Source: a virus
Reading direction: 5' to 3' (one strand)
Length of the DNA: 64,000 bases
IMG/VR virus record: IMGVR_UViG_3300032291_002524
Span: 1 to 64,000 of that record
Positions 10,014 through 19,270 of this stretch are shown here, piece after piece. The translations under genes and the position numbers were made by a program. Positions within the stretch are counted from its first letter, which is position 1, and each line of letters opens with the position of its first letter. The notes under the pieces were generated by a model. The model made no database searches. It saw nothing but the letters and a program-made list of their open reading frames with translations, and was not told the origin of the DNA.

Positions 10014-10795
10014 TTAAAAATATTAATAAACCAGTCTTTATTATTGCTCATAAATATTACAGAGGATACGACTCTTATTGTGAATATTATGTACAAACAA
10101 TACAAAAATTTTACGAAGAATCACTTATTATTATTGTTGATAATAATTCAACACATAAGGAAGACATTTTTGAAAAATTAAGACAATATGAAAACGTTAT
10201 ATTATTAGATAATAACATAGAATGTAAATTTGAAATTGGTGCATATCAAATTGGGTTAAAGTATTTGATAGATAATTCATTAACAAATGATTATTCATAT
10301 GTAGTATTAACTCAAGATACTTTTATTTTAAAAAATAAATTAGACTTTAACACTCTTCACAATCAAAATGTTAAAGCCTGTACTATTAATTCATATTTTC
10401 AAGATGGTGCGATGCAAGATATTTCTAATGAAGTTTTATCGAAATTAAAATTACTGAACAATTTAGATAAGTGCACATTTTGTTGGTGTTGTAGTTTTAT
10501 AATATCAACATCAAACGTTAATAAGTTATATGATTACTTTAAACAAATCGTAATTACAAATAGAACTCAAAGTTGTGCAGCTGAAAGATATTTAGCCAGA
10601 ATTTTGTGGGAATTAAATGACCATCAAAATTATGACATCGATGGTGATATTAGATATTTGGGTGATGTGTGGAATCATGTACCCAACCCTGACCCAAAAT
10701 ATGATTGTCACTCCGTAAACCCATTTGACGATAATATTAAAACTTTTTTTGTTAAAAGGGCACAACAAAAGACTGAATTAACTGTTGAAAAATGA
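10004..10795 (+). CDS. GT2-like putative glycosyltransferase
   Basis: 263 aa. It begins KPVFIIAHKYYRGYD and contains LIIIVDNNSTHKED, the second-strand motif of GT2 proteins (VDNxSxD), with LTQDTFIL in the place of the usual DxD. A cysteine-rich CTFCWCCSF stretch lies near residue 160. The start at 10004 overlaps the preceding gene by ten bases; a second Met two codons later is equally possible. The missing clear DxD leaves activity uncertain. Confidence 0.55.
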   Translation: MDMIKNINKPVFIIAHKYYRGYDSYCEYYVQTIQKFYEESLIIIVDNNSTHKEDIFEKLRQYENVILLDNNIECKFEIGAYQIGLKYLIDNSLTNDYSYVVLTQDTFILKNKLDFNTLHNQNVKACTINSYFQDGAMQDISNEVLSKLKLLNNLDKCTFCWCCSFIISTSNVNKLYDYFKQIVITNRTQSCAAERYLARILWELNDHQNYDIDGDIRYLGDVWNHVPNPDPKYDCHSVNPFDDNIKTFFVKRAQQKTELTVEK

Positions 10796-11679
10796 TAATT
10801 GATAAGATAAATAATAGTTATTTGTGTTACACAAATAATCAAGTTATACATACTAGAGAATATTACAATTATATTCTTGTATTATTAAAAGAATGGTTAT
10901 CTAAATCCGATGTTAATTTAAATGTGATTTTTGGTAATTATTTTTTTGATTTTAAGAACAATAACAAAACTTTAAAAATTGACATACAATGTGAGCACAC
11001 ACTTGTAAAAGAAGGTGGACGGTCAGTAAATGATATAATTTACGGTAATGTAGAAAATACGGATGGTTATTATTTAGTACGAATTGATAAATTTGATTAC
11101 CTAAATTCGTTAGACTATATTATAGAGTATAGTCAACCTAACATAGAAAACATTAAGTCGTGTAAAAAATTTGAAGATTTTCTATCAAAAGTAATTTATA
11201 TATCCCCAATGATATATCCTATCAAATTTTACGGTGAAAAATCCAAAGTAATAACTTTGTTCGAATCAAATTCAAATAATAGACGAAGAAATATTTTAGA
11301 ACAAATGAATAAGTTGAAAATTAATAATTATGAAGTTAATAACTGTTTTTCAAATGAATGTTTATTAGAATTATATAATGAAACTAAAATAATGGTGAAT
11401 GTTCATCAGACTGAACATCATCACACATTTGAAGAATTAAGAGTTCTTCCGGCACTAATTAATGGGGTAATTATTATTAGTGAAGATGTCCCATTAAAGG
11501 AAAAAATACCATACAATGAATTTATTGTATGGGCCGATTATGATAACATATCAAATAAAACTTTGGATGTTCTTAACAATTACGAATTATATTATGATAA
11601 AATATTTAAAAACCCTAAACTCACAAATATTTTAAATGAGATGATAAATAAAAATCAAAATATATTTAAAACAATTTGA
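10792..11679 (+). CDS. GT-B-like putative glycosyltransferase
   Basis: 295 aa. The C-terminal half contains VITLFESNSNNRRRNILEQM, like the start of a donor-binding Rossmann domain. It is followed by TKIMVNVHQTEHHHTFEELRVLPALINGVIIISE, the Glu-containing helix and strand pattern of GT-B sugar-nucleotide enzymes. The N-terminal half is not recognisable. The ATGA overlap with the preceding gene shows coupling. Confidence 0.55.
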   Translation: MIIDKINNSYLCYTNNQVIHTREYYNYILVLLKEWLSKSDVNLNVIFGNYFFDFKNNNKTLKIDIQCEHTLVKEGGRSVNDIIYGNVENTDGYYLVRIDKFDYLNSLDYIIEYSQPNIENIKSCKKFEDFLSKVIYISPMIYPIKFYGEKSKVITLFESNSNNRRRNILEQMNKLKINNYEVNNCFSNECLLELYNETKIMVNVHQTEHHHTFEELRVLPALINGVIIISEDVPLKEKIPYNEFIVWADYDNISNKTLDVLNNYELYYDKIFKNPKLTNILNEMINKNQNIFKTI

Positions 11680-11682
11680 TAT

Positions 11683-13125
11683 ATGAAAGTTGCGCTATTA
11701 ATTGCAGGGTATTTAAGAAATTACGAAAAAAGTATTCAATATATACAAAATGAAGTAATAAAAAAATTTGACGATGTTGACATTTATCTACATATCACAA
11801 AAAGTGAAAATTTTGAAGATAAATATCTTAATCGAATTGAAGATTCTGACATTAAAAAGATTGTAAACAGTCTTAACCCAATAACCACTATTGTTGAAAA
11901 TAATCAATTATATGTTGAGGATGTTCGAATTAATAATGTTATCAATCATTGGGCTAAACTTTATAAACTTAATAATATAAAATCTATACGGGAATCTGAA
12001 TCGTGTAAATACGATTTGGTTATTAGATATAGACTTGATTTAGAAATCACAACAAAAAATTTATTTGATGGTACCATTGATGATAATACAATTTATCTAC
12101 CGTCAGATTCAAAAATGGATAAATCACGACTCATTAATCCCAACGATGGATATCTTTGTGATGCCTTTGCGTTTGGTAAATCAAATATAATGGATAGATA
12201 TTTCGATATCTATAAATTTTATGTCAATAACTTTTTACCTGTTTCCGAAACCGCATTGTTCGAGTATTTAAAAAAATCATCAATACTGTTTAAAACAATA
12301 AATGTTGATTATAATTTTTTATTATCTAAATGTAATATTTTCGCAATTTGTGGAGATTCAGGGTCAGGAAAGTCAACTTTAAGTTCTTTATTGAAAAATT
12401 ATTACAATAATTCATTCACTTTGGAGTGCGATAGGTACCATAAATGGGAAAGAAATAATAAAAACTGGGAAACAACAACACATTTAAATCCTAATGCAAA
12501 TTATATCACTAAAATGGAAGAAGACATTTTTAACTTAAAGTTGGGTAATGAAATATATCAAGTAGATTATGACCATCAAAGTGGTAAATTTACGGAGAAA
12601 CAACTAATTAATCCATCGGACAATTTAATCGTATGTGGTTTACATAGTTTATATGGTAATAATAATCTTTATGATTTAAAGATTTTCATGGACACTGACG
12701 AAGATTTGAAAAAAAAATGGAAAATTAAACGAGATGTAATTGAAAGAGGTTATAGTATTGAAAAAGTCTTAAATAGTATTGAAAAAAGACGACAAGATTT
12801 TAATAAATTCATAAAACCTCAAAGAGACAATGCCGATATTATAATACGTTTTTTCAGTAAAAATGTAATCGATTTTGATAATTTAAATAAAAATGACCAA
12901 TTAAGTTTAGAGATTTCTATCGGAAAAAATTGTAAAAATTTGAATTTGGTTTTGAATTATTTTAATATTAATTATATAGTAAGTGAAAATGATAACTTCA
13001 CAAGTATCATATTTGACGAATATACTGAACTTGATGTTACAGAAAACGAATCTTTAAGTAATAAAACAAATAGTTTTTACGATTATATACTCTATTTTAT
13101 TTTTAATCTCAACTTTACTGTCTAA
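11683..13125 (+). CDS. Fusion of a GT-like domain and a uridine-kinase/PRK-type P-loop kinase
   Basis: Residues 1 to ~210 look like a capsule-type sugar-transfer domain: VALLIAGYLRNYEKS at the start, and YDLVIRYRLDLEI in the position of the catalytic acidic motif. From residue ~220 a P-loop kinase follows, with Walker A GDSGSGKST at residues 224-232. It continues with LECDRYHKWER and a late VIERGYSIEKVLNSIEKRR segment, as in uridine kinases and phosphoribulokinases. The last ~70 residues are unassigned. Such a protein could phosphorylate a sugar or nucleoside and help attach it. The fusion is read in one uninterrupted frame. Confidence 0.7.
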   Translation: MKVALLIAGYLRNYEKSIQYIQNEVIKKFDDVDIYLHITKSENFEDKYLNRIEDSDIKKIVNSLNPITTIVENNQLYVEDVRINNVINHWAKLYKLNNIKSIRESESCKYDLVIRYRLDLEITTKNLFDGTIDDNTIYLPSDSKMDKSRLINPNDGYLCDAFAFGKSNIMDRYFDIYKFYVNNFLPVSETALFEYLKKSSILFKTINVDYNFLLSKCNIFAICGDSGSGKSTLSSLLKNYYNNSFTLECDRYHKWERNNKNWETTTHLNPNANYITKMEEDIFNLKLGNEIYQVDYDHQSGKFTEKQLINPSDNLIVCGLHSLYGNNNLYDLKIFMDTDEDLKKKWKIKRDVIERGYSIEKVLNSIEKRRQDFNKFIKPQRDNADIIIRFFSKNVIDFDNLNKNDQLSLEISIGKNCKNLNLVLNYFNINYIVSENDNFTSIIFDEYTELDVTENESLSNKTNSFYDYILYFIFNLNFTV

Positions 13126-13150
13126 TTTTTTTACATTATTTTTTATTTAA

Positions 13151-13822
13151 ATGTTATTAATTAAAAATACAATTATTAAAAAACTTCTTAATTTGTCAAA
13201 ACAAGTTAGTAAATATTGTGTTGGTATGGAGGGTAATATATCAGGAAAATACGGTAATTACTTTTACATTAAATCAAGTGGTGGTAAGTTAAATAAGTTA
13301 AAATCGGACGATTTAATAAAATTTAATTTTGATGGTACACAGTTAAATAACTTTAAAAAAAAGGGTAGTATGGAAATAGGATTTCATACTTTTTTACTTG
13401 GACATGAAAATATAAATTTTATTTCACATACACACCCAATCAAAACACTTTCAATATTGTGCGGGGACAAAATTTCGGAATTTGCGAATAATCGTATGTT
13501 TCCGGACCAAGTTATTTTTAACGGGGAAAAATCATGTGTGATTCCATATGTAAAACCAGGTGAAGACCTATCTGAAGTTGTTAAAATTAAAGTTAATCAA
13601 TTCATTAAAGATAATGGATTTTTCCCAAAATTAATTTTATTAGAAAATCATGGTATTATTGCTTGTGGAAGTTCAATTGACGAGTGTGTGATGATAACCG
13701 ATATTTGTGAAAAATCTTCAGAAATATTTTTGAACACATCTAATATAAATTTTTTAACGATAAAAGAAATCACCGATTTATTGAAAGACACAAAAGAAAA
13801 ATATAGAAAGTCGTTATTATGA
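13151..13822 (+). CDS. Class II aldolase/adducin-family enzyme
   Basis: The 223-aa protein has the family signature in order: GNISGK near residue 29 (phosphate/substrate loop), HTHP near residue 95 (metal-binding His pair) and ENHGIIACG near residue 170 (third metal-binding His). Members are fuculose-phosphate aldolase, ribulose-phosphate 4-epimerase and relatives that cleave or epimerise phosphorylated sugars with a divalent metal. Which reaction is performed here is not readable. A 25-nt spacer separates it from the kinase fusion; the next gene overlaps by four bases. Confidence 0.85.
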   Translation: MLLIKNTIIKKLLNLSKQVSKYCVGMEGNISGKYGNYFYIKSSGGKLNKLKSDDLIKFNFDGTQLNNFKKKGSMEIGFHTFLLGHENINFISHTHPIKTLSILCGDKISEFANNRMFPDQVIFNGEKSCVIPYVKPGEDLSEVVKIKVNQFIKDNGFFPKLILLENHGIIACGSSIDECVMITDICEKSSEIFLNTSNINFLTIKEITDLLKDTKEKYRKSLL

Positions 13823-14538
13823 AAAGAGAAGGTATAAGTTTAGGGTGGAATTGCTCGGCAGCACAAGAAGGATTATATTTAGGGTTGAGAAAAGGTAAAT
13901 CAGATGGATATAACACCTGTCCTTTTGATATGATGATATCAAATTACATAGGTCTTTGTGAATGTATTAAAGATGATTTTAAATACTTTTGTAATCCAAA
14001 TTATTTAGAGTTACGACCAGCGCCCAAAATGAGTAATCACATCCCAAATCAAAAAGATGACGAACAATGGATTTACAACACATATTATAATTTCGTTTTT
14101 AATCATGAATCACCATATCACGGAAATTTACATTTAAATGAGATGTGGACCAGTCCTTACCATTTTGTTGAAAATAATTTTGAAAATTTCATAAAAAGAT
14201 ATTCAACTCGAATTAATAATTTTAGAAATTATCTAAATAGTGACAATTTTATAGACTTTATATTGGCTCGGTATAATTCAATACCTTATGAATTAGAAAA
14301 TACAATTAAAGAAAAATACCCAAATCTAATGTTTAAAATACATACTGTGTCAAGATTTACCAATAATAACATAGGACATCTTCATAATTGTACTATTGAT
14401 GGGGGGGTTAAATACGAGATAGATTATTTAGAATATATGGGTATAAATAAAATTAACAATCCGTTAGAGATACAAAGGTATTATGATGAATTTAACAATT
14501 TAACGGGTGACATTAATAATAATATAAAAATAATATGA
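13819..14538 (+). CDS. DUF1796-like putative papain-fold cysteine peptidase
   Basis: The N-terminus reads GISLGWNCSAA and is followed by a CPFDMM segment. This matches the pattern of the DUF1796 family (SLGxNC...PFDW), annotated as putative papain-like cysteine peptidases and often found in surface-glycan loci. Candidate catalytic Cys is in WNCSA. The rest (239 aa) is not distinctive. The ATGA overlaps at both ends place it in the sugar operon. Biochemical function of this family is not established. Confidence 0.65.
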   Translation: MKREGISLGWNCSAAQEGLYLGLRKGKSDGYNTCPFDMMISNYIGLCECIKDDFKYFCNPNYLELRPAPKMSNHIPNQKDDEQWIYNTYYNFVFNHESPYHGNLHLNEMWTSPYHFVENNFENFIKRYSTRINNFRNYLNSDNFIDFILARYNSIPYELENTIKEKYPNLMFKIHTVSRFTNNNIGHLHNCTIDGGVKYEIDYLEYMGINKINNPLEIQRYYDEFNNLTGDINNNIKII

Positions 14539-14837
14539 AATTAAAGATTATTTACGTTGACATAGATGAAACTATCTGTAAAACATCTGAAGATAGAAAA
14601 TATGAAAATTCAACACCGATTTATGAAAATATAAAAAAAATAAATGACTTATATGACCTCGGTCATACAATAGTTTATTGGACTGCAAGAGGTAGTAGAA
14701 AACAAATTAACTGGTACGATTTAACATATAAACAACTTAATGAATGGGGGGTTAAATTTCATGAACTTAGAGTTGATAAACCATATTATGATTTATTTAT
14801 CGACGATAAAACTTTAAAAATTGAAGATGTAAAATGA
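14535..14837 (+). CDS. Small HAD-superfamily phosphatase-like protein
   Basis: 100 aa. The HAD motif I is IYVDIDETI near residues 6-14 (nucleophile Asp plus general-acid Asp). Motif II is VYWTARG with the Thr, and motif IV is DLFIDDKTL with the acidic pair. It lacks a cap domain. Proteins of this size and pattern occur in capsule and lipopolysaccharide loci and probably dephosphorylate a sugar phosphate. It sits directly between the DUF1796 gene and an unassigned gene, with four-base overlaps. Confidence 0.8.
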   Translation: MKLKIIYVDIDETICKTSEDRKYENSTPIYENIKKINDLYDLGHTIVYWTARGSRKQINWYDLTYKQLNEWGVKFHELRVDKPYYDLFIDDKTLKIEDVK

Positions 14838-15736
14838 GAGACAATGTAATTTTAATACCCCCGCATTATACATATGGCGATACGTTTTCAGTAATTGGAT
14901 TATATTATTTCTTATTAAAATATTATAAAAGAGTATATCTATATCTTTTTGAAGGGTATAATGGCGGTAATAGACAATATTTGATTGATTATTTTACAGT
15001 TTATTTTGAGAATGAGCCATTATTTAATAAAAGACTTTTTTTCGCTCACAATCCTGAGGTAATGATTAACAATGGAGAATTTGGTGAATATGATATTGTT
15101 AATACTTTAACCGCTGGTTGGGATAAATCACAATTTAATTTTTATGATTTAAAAAATATTAATAAAGAATATTATTTTAATGATTTAAACCCAATATATA
15201 ATAAGTTAAATATAGATGAAAAATATCTTTGTAAACCAAACAAACATTTACCAAATACAATACTCACAACAAATCATGAATTTTATTATGAATTAATTGG
15301 ATTAAATAATAATGTCAGAATGGATTTTTTTCATTATAGTAGAAACTACGAAAAAGAATTACAAATTAAAAATAACATATTATCCGATAGAAATATTCGC
15401 GGTGAATATATCATAATTAATGACCCATTAAATCTTAATATACCCAATTCTTATTTTAATAGTGACCTACCAATGATAAATATAAGTTACATCTCGACAT
15501 GCGTTGGTCAATTATCATTACTAGTTGAGGACTCTAAAGAAATTAATTTTATTGAAGGTAATAACGTTAACTTTTTCTATCATTCACAGTACAAAGGTAT
15601 TTTTAATTATAATAAAAAAATTAATTTTCATGTTAACCTGAGAAATAGAGATTGGGCGGTGCCGAACATGATGTTAGACTCGGCATGGAAAATGATGGAT
15701 AAACCAAGATTAAATAATTGGAATTTTATATTTTAA
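14834..15736 (+). CDS. Unassigned sugar-locus protein, GT-B-like features
   Basis: I do not recognise the family. The 300-aa protein starts VILIPPHYTYGDTFSVIGL, which resembles the 'GDxL...P' opening of GT9-type heptosyltransferases, and contains ISYISTCVGQLSLLVEDS, similar to the C-terminal donor-site segment of that fold. A glycosyltransferase role fits these features and the cluster but is not secure. Four-base overlap upstream. Confidence 0.4.
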   Translation: MRDNVILIPPHYTYGDTFSVIGLYYFLLKYYKRVYLYLFEGYNGGNRQYLIDYFTVYFENEPLFNKRLFFAHNPEVMINNGEFGEYDIVNTLTAGWDKSQFNFYDLKNINKEYYFNDLNPIYNKLNIDEKYLCKPNKHLPNTILTTNHEFYYELIGLNNNVRMDFFHYSRNYEKELQIKNNILSDRNIRGEYIIINDPLNLNIPNSYFNSDLPMINISYISTCVGQLSLLVEDSKEINFIEGNNVNFFYHSQYKGIFNYNKKINFHVNLRNRDWAVPNMMLDSAWKMMDKPRLNNWNFIF

Positions 15737-15740
15737 ATTT

Positions 15741-16190
15741 ATGAAAATAATATCACACAGGGGTAACATATGTGGCTCAGTAATAGAAAAAGAAAACAAA
15801 CCATCTTATATTGATTCGGCAATACAATTAGGTTATGAAGTTGAGGTTGATTTAAGATACATAGATAACGAATTTTGGTTAGGTCACGATACCGCTCAAT
15901 ATAAAATAGAATTATCATGGATGGAACCTAGAAAAGAAATGCTTTGGTTTCATTGTAAAGATATCGATTCGGCTTTAGAATTAACAAAATTAAATGGTTA
16001 TAACTTCTTTTGTCATACGAATGATTCTTATGTATGTACAAACAATGGTTATCTTTGGGTTCATGATTTAAGTGGTAAAATTGATGTTAAATGCATTATA
16101 CCTCTTTTATCAGAACAAGATATTGAAAAATACGATAATAATAAAACACCATACGCTGTGTGTACTGATTTTGTAAATTATATCAAATGA
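15741..16190 (+). CDS. Glycerophosphodiester phosphodiesterase-like protein, short
   Basis: The motifs ISHRGN at the start, then YEVEVDLR, then FWLGHDT match the three catalytic blocks of the GDPD family (HRG, ExD, HD), so the active-site half of the TIM barrel is present. At 149 aa it is well short of the usual ~240. Either it is a minimal variant or it has lost the C-terminal part. In a sugar locus it could cut a phosphodiester-linked glycerol or sugar. It is the last gene before a 130-nt gap. Confidence 0.7.
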   Translation: MKIISHRGNICGSVIEKENKPSYIDSAIQLGYEVEVDLRYIDNEFWLGHDTAQYKIELSWMEPRKEMLWFHCKDIDSALELTKLNGYNFFCHTNDSYVCTNNGYLWVHDLSGKIDVKCIIPLLSEQDIEKYDNNKTPYAVCTDFVNYIK

Positions 16191-16320
16191 TTAATATGTA
16201 AAATTACCTTGAAGAATTGTAGGGATACTTATGATATTAATACATGTAAACAAAAATATAAATTTACATTATACCTACGATGATTATATTAATAATTTAA
16301 AAACTAAAATTTAAATAAAA
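16191..16320. other. Short intergenic gap in the sugar cluster
   Basis: A 130-nt AT-rich stretch between the GDPD-like gene and the tandem nucleotidyltransferase. It holds one 27-codon ATG frame (16231-16314), for which I see no support. No hairpin terminator or either of the two promoter motifs described for this window was found in it. Confidence 0.5.
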
Positions 16321-17883
16321 GTGAATAAAATACAATTAATCATTCCTATGTCTGGTATAGGTAAACGTTTTATAGATGCTGGTTATGAAGACCCTAAGCC
16401 ACTTATTGAAGTTGATGGGTTACCGATAATTGAGCATGTTATAAATCTTTTTGGTAAACCTGATGATGTAATATTCATCTGTAATGAAATTCACATTCTA
16501 TCTACTAATATGGCATTGGTACTAAAAAGAATTTCACCAAATTGTAAGATAGTGTCAGTACCAAATGAAAATAGGAAGGGACCTGTTGATGCTGTACTAA
16601 AAATATCAGATTATATAAACGATGATGATGAAATAATTGTAAGTTATTGTGATTATGGAACATCTTGGGATTATAACGAATTTTTAAAATATATCGATAA
16701 AACCAAACCTGATGGTTCAATTGTTTGTTATACTGGGTTTCACCCACATATGTTAGGTTCGGATAATTATGCATTTGTTAAAGTTGATAATAATAAGGTA
16801 TCTATGGTAAAAGAAAAAGAATCATTTACCAATGACAAAATGTCTGAACTAGCATCAAATGGAACCTATTATTTTAAAAATGGTAAAATACTTAAAAAGT
16901 ACTTCAGAAAACTTGTTGAATCAGGACAAACAATAAAAAATGAATTTTATGTTAGTTTAGTTTATAATTTAATGATAAATGATAATATGACTGTTTCCAC
17001 TTTTTTAATTGACAAAATGTTACAGTGGGGCACACCGTATGATTTAGAAGTTTATAAAGGATGGTCAAAATACTTCAACAGTGTTAAAGATTGGAATTCA
17101 ACGTCAACATGTCCTAAAAATACAACTTTGATATTACCCATGGCGGGTAAAGGTAGTCGTTTTTCAGAATTAGGATATGATATTCCAAAACCTATTTTAC
17201 CAGTTAATGGAAATCCAATGATAGTTGAAGCCGTTGATTGTCTACCTAAAACTGATAACAAAACATTCATTACATTATCAGAACATGTGACAAAATATCA
17301 AATAGATAATGTTCTTAAAGAAAAATATGATAAATGTAATGTTGTTAAAATTGATTCAGTAACTGAAGGACAGGCGTGCACTTGTGAAATAGGGATTAAT
17401 CACAGTAATTTAAATATGAACGACCCAATTTTAATTTCTGCCAGTGATAATGGGATTCTTTATGATAATGCTGAAATTCAAAAACTTTTAGATAATGAAA
17501 ATGTTGATGTCATTGTATGGTCATTCAGGAATAACCAATCTAGTAAAGTATCCCCAAACTCATACGCGTGGTTAGATGTGGACGATAATGGGAATATTCA
17601 ACATGTTTCATGTAAAAAATTTATATATGACGAGCCATTAAAAACACATGCAATCGTCGGTACTATGTTTTTTAGAAAGGCGAAATATTTTATGGACGGA
17701 CTTGAAAAAAATTACAAAAATAATATCAGAACAAATAATGAATTTTATGTTGACGACGTATTGAATCAAAACATTAAACAAGGATTGACAGTTAAAGTAT
17801 TTGAAGTTGAGAATTATATATGTTGGGGAACCCCTAATGATTTAAAAACATACGAATATTGGGAAAATTATTTCAAACAATAA
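16321..17883 (+). CDS. Tandem sugar-phosphate nucleotidyltransferase (two NTP-transferase domains)
   Basis: The protein starts at a GTG codon. Residues ~4-250 form one nucleotidyltransferase domain, opening LIIPMSGIGKRFIDAGYEDP with KPLIEV next. Residues ~264-520 form a second, opening LILPMAGKGSRFSELGYDIP with KPILPV next. Both have the G-x-G-x-R-F nucleotide-binding loop and the PKP(L/I) substrate loop, and both end with a WGTP(Y/N)DL motif. Such enzymes make NDP-sugars from sugar 1-phosphates and NTPs. The domains clearly derive from duplication and fusion; they may use different substrates. This gene could supply donors for the upstream glycosyltransferases. Confidence 0.85.
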   Translation: MNKIQLIIPMSGIGKRFIDAGYEDPKPLIEVDGLPIIEHVINLFGKPDDVIFICNEIHILSTNMALVLKRISPNCKIVSVPNENRKGPVDAVLKISDYINDDDEIIVSYCDYGTSWDYNEFLKYIDKTKPDGSIVCYTGFHPHMLGSDNYAFVKVDNNKVSMVKEKESFTNDKMSELASNGTYYFKNGKILKKYFRKLVESGQTIKNEFYVSLVYNLMINDNMTVSTFLIDKMLQWGTPYDLEVYKGWSKYFNSVKDWNSTSTCPKNTTLILPMAGKGSRFSELGYDIPKPILPVNGNPMIVEAVDCLPKTDNKTFITLSEHVTKYQIDNVLKEKYDKCNVVKIDSVTEGQACTCEIGINHSNLNMNDPILISASDNGILYDNAEIQKLLDNENVDVIVWSFRNNQSSKVSPNSYAWLDVDDNGNIQHVSCKKFIYDEPLKTHAIVGTMFFRKAKYFMDGLEKNYKNNIRTNNEFYVDDVLNQNIKQGLTVKVFEVENYICWGTPNDLKTYEYWENYFKQ

Positions 17884-17931
17884 AATATCAAAATTTACTT
17901 AAAAAAAAAAATAATTAACTTAACATTAAGT

Positions 17932-18678
17932 ATGGAAAAAAAACCAAGAAAAAAACTAACACCCTTAAATGAAGAAACCATGATTCCACCAAGGAGTAAA
18001 AAAGAATTAATTTCTCAAATAATCAAAAAACAAACAAAGGAGAAATTTTTAACGGAAAATCAAAAAAAATACTATGAAATTTTAAAGGAAAATCAAATCA
18101 CGATTTGTTCAGGACCTGCAGGTGTCGGTAAATCATACATTGCAATGAAGGCGGCCGTTGATTTATTACAAGACCCTTCAAATTCCTATGAAAAAATAAT
18201 GATTGTTAGACCCGCAGTTGAGGCGGAAGAAAAATTAGGTTCATTACCCGGTGATTTATCCGAAAAACTGGACCCATATATTAGCCCATCTTATTATCTT
18301 TTAAACAAATTAATAGGTAAAGAAAATCGTGAAAAATTAATACAATATGACCTAATTGAAGTTCAAGCATTGGCATATATTAGAGGGTGGAACATAGATA
18401 ACACAATTTTAATATTTGAAGAAGGTCAAAATAGTACTCCGAGACAGATGAAACTTTTATTAACTAGAATCGGATTCAATAGTAAGTTCTTCATTTCGGG
18501 TGACTTAGAACAAACTGATAGATATAAAGATAAAACACAATCAGGGTTATGGGATGCAATTTCCAAATTTAAAGATATGGACGACATCGGTGTGTTTGAA
18601 TTTGGTCAGCAAGACATTGTTAGAAACCCATTAATTACTAAAATTTTGAAAAAATACGAAGATGAAGTTCGCTTTTGA
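17932..18678 (+). CDS. phoH: PhoH-like P-loop ATPase
   Basis: 248 aa. Walker A is GPAGVGKS at residues 61-68, followed by MIVRPAVEAEEKLGSLPGD, the hallmark PhoH block. The Walker B region, LIFEEGQNSTPRQMKLLL, corresponds to the family's 'DEAQNxTxxQMK' with Glu-Glu in place of Asp-Glu, and a late FISGDLEQTD sensor motif is present. PhoH proteins are common in marine phages; they are ATPases with RNA-related roles. A charged N-terminus (KKPRKKL) is phage-specific. The next gene overlaps by 17 bases. Confidence 0.92.
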   Translation: MEKKPRKKLTPLNEETMIPPRSKKELISQIIKKQTKEKFLTENQKKYYEILKENQITICSGPAGVGKSYIAMKAAVDLLQDPSNSYEKIMIVRPAVEAEEKLGSLPGDLSEKLDPYISPSYYLLNKLIGKENREKLIQYDLIEVQALAYIRGWNIDNTILIFEEGQNSTPRQMKLLLTRIGFNSKFFISGDLEQTDRYKDKTQSGLWDAISKFKDMDDIGVFEFGQQDIVRNPLITKILKKYEDEVRF

Positions 18679-19270
18679 TACTGATGAAGTTTTAAGAGAT
18701 ACCCTTTCTAAAATGAAAGCAACATATGAAAAATTCTTCATTGATGATTACATTTCTGAAGAAAATGAAGAAGAATTCAAATATGAAATCATTGAACCTA
18801 TAACATCATCTGACTTTTCTAAACATTTTAAATTTCCGTCAGATAGCGATTATTTGAATTTCATGTATTTGGAATTTCCAATGATAATACATGGTCACGC
18901 ACCATCGGTTAATGTGAATACTTTTACGACACTGTCAGAAATTCAAAAAACAAAACTAAAAAAACGTGATAAATTAAGTGTTATTGGTAGTGCGGTAGCC
19001 AAACAAAAATCGGCATCATTATTCTTTTATTCGAAATATGGAATGGATATTGACCAAATAGTCTTTTACAATAAATTGACATTAAATAAAATGTGGAAAC
19101 AATTTGATGTTATTATAACCGCAAATCCCGAATTATTAGAAATTAAACCTGATAATAAAATATCAATTAAAGTAAATACGGATTATAATGTTAATTCACC
19201 ATCAGACTATTCAATAAATAGTATTGAAGATTTTACTTTAATATATAATGAATTAAAATTAAAAAAATGA
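18662..19270 (+). CDS. Conserved-type hypothetical protein, possible HAD-like N-terminus
   Basis: The start KFAFDTDEVLRDT resembles HAD motif I (DxD in FDTDEV), but I cannot identify the other HAD motifs with confidence; IITANPELLEI could be motif II or III. 202 aa, no membrane segments. It overlaps PhoH by 17 bases and the next gene by four, so it is co-translated with them. No function is assigned. Confidence 0.5.
   Translation: MKFAFDTDEVLRDTLSKMKATYEKFFIDDYISEENEEEFKYEIIEPITSSDFSKHFKFPSDSDYLNFMYLEFPMIIHGHAPSVNVNTFTTLSEIQKTKLKKRDKLSVIGSAVAKQKSASLFFYSKYGMDIDQIVFYNKLTLNKMWKQFDVIITANPELLEIKPDNKISIKVNTDYNVNSPSDYSINSIEDFTLIYNELKLKK

Noticed and set aside
16231-16314. 27-codon ATG frame in the gap before the nucleotidyltransferase gene
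   Set aside because: AT-rich DNA gives such frames by chance; no ribosome-binding, motif or overlap support.
1-17883. DNA glucosylation system as in T4
   Set aside because: No dCMP hydroxymethylase, base-modifying enzyme or T4-type beta-/alpha-glucosyltransferase is recognised in the window; a DNA role cannot be excluded but is not supported.
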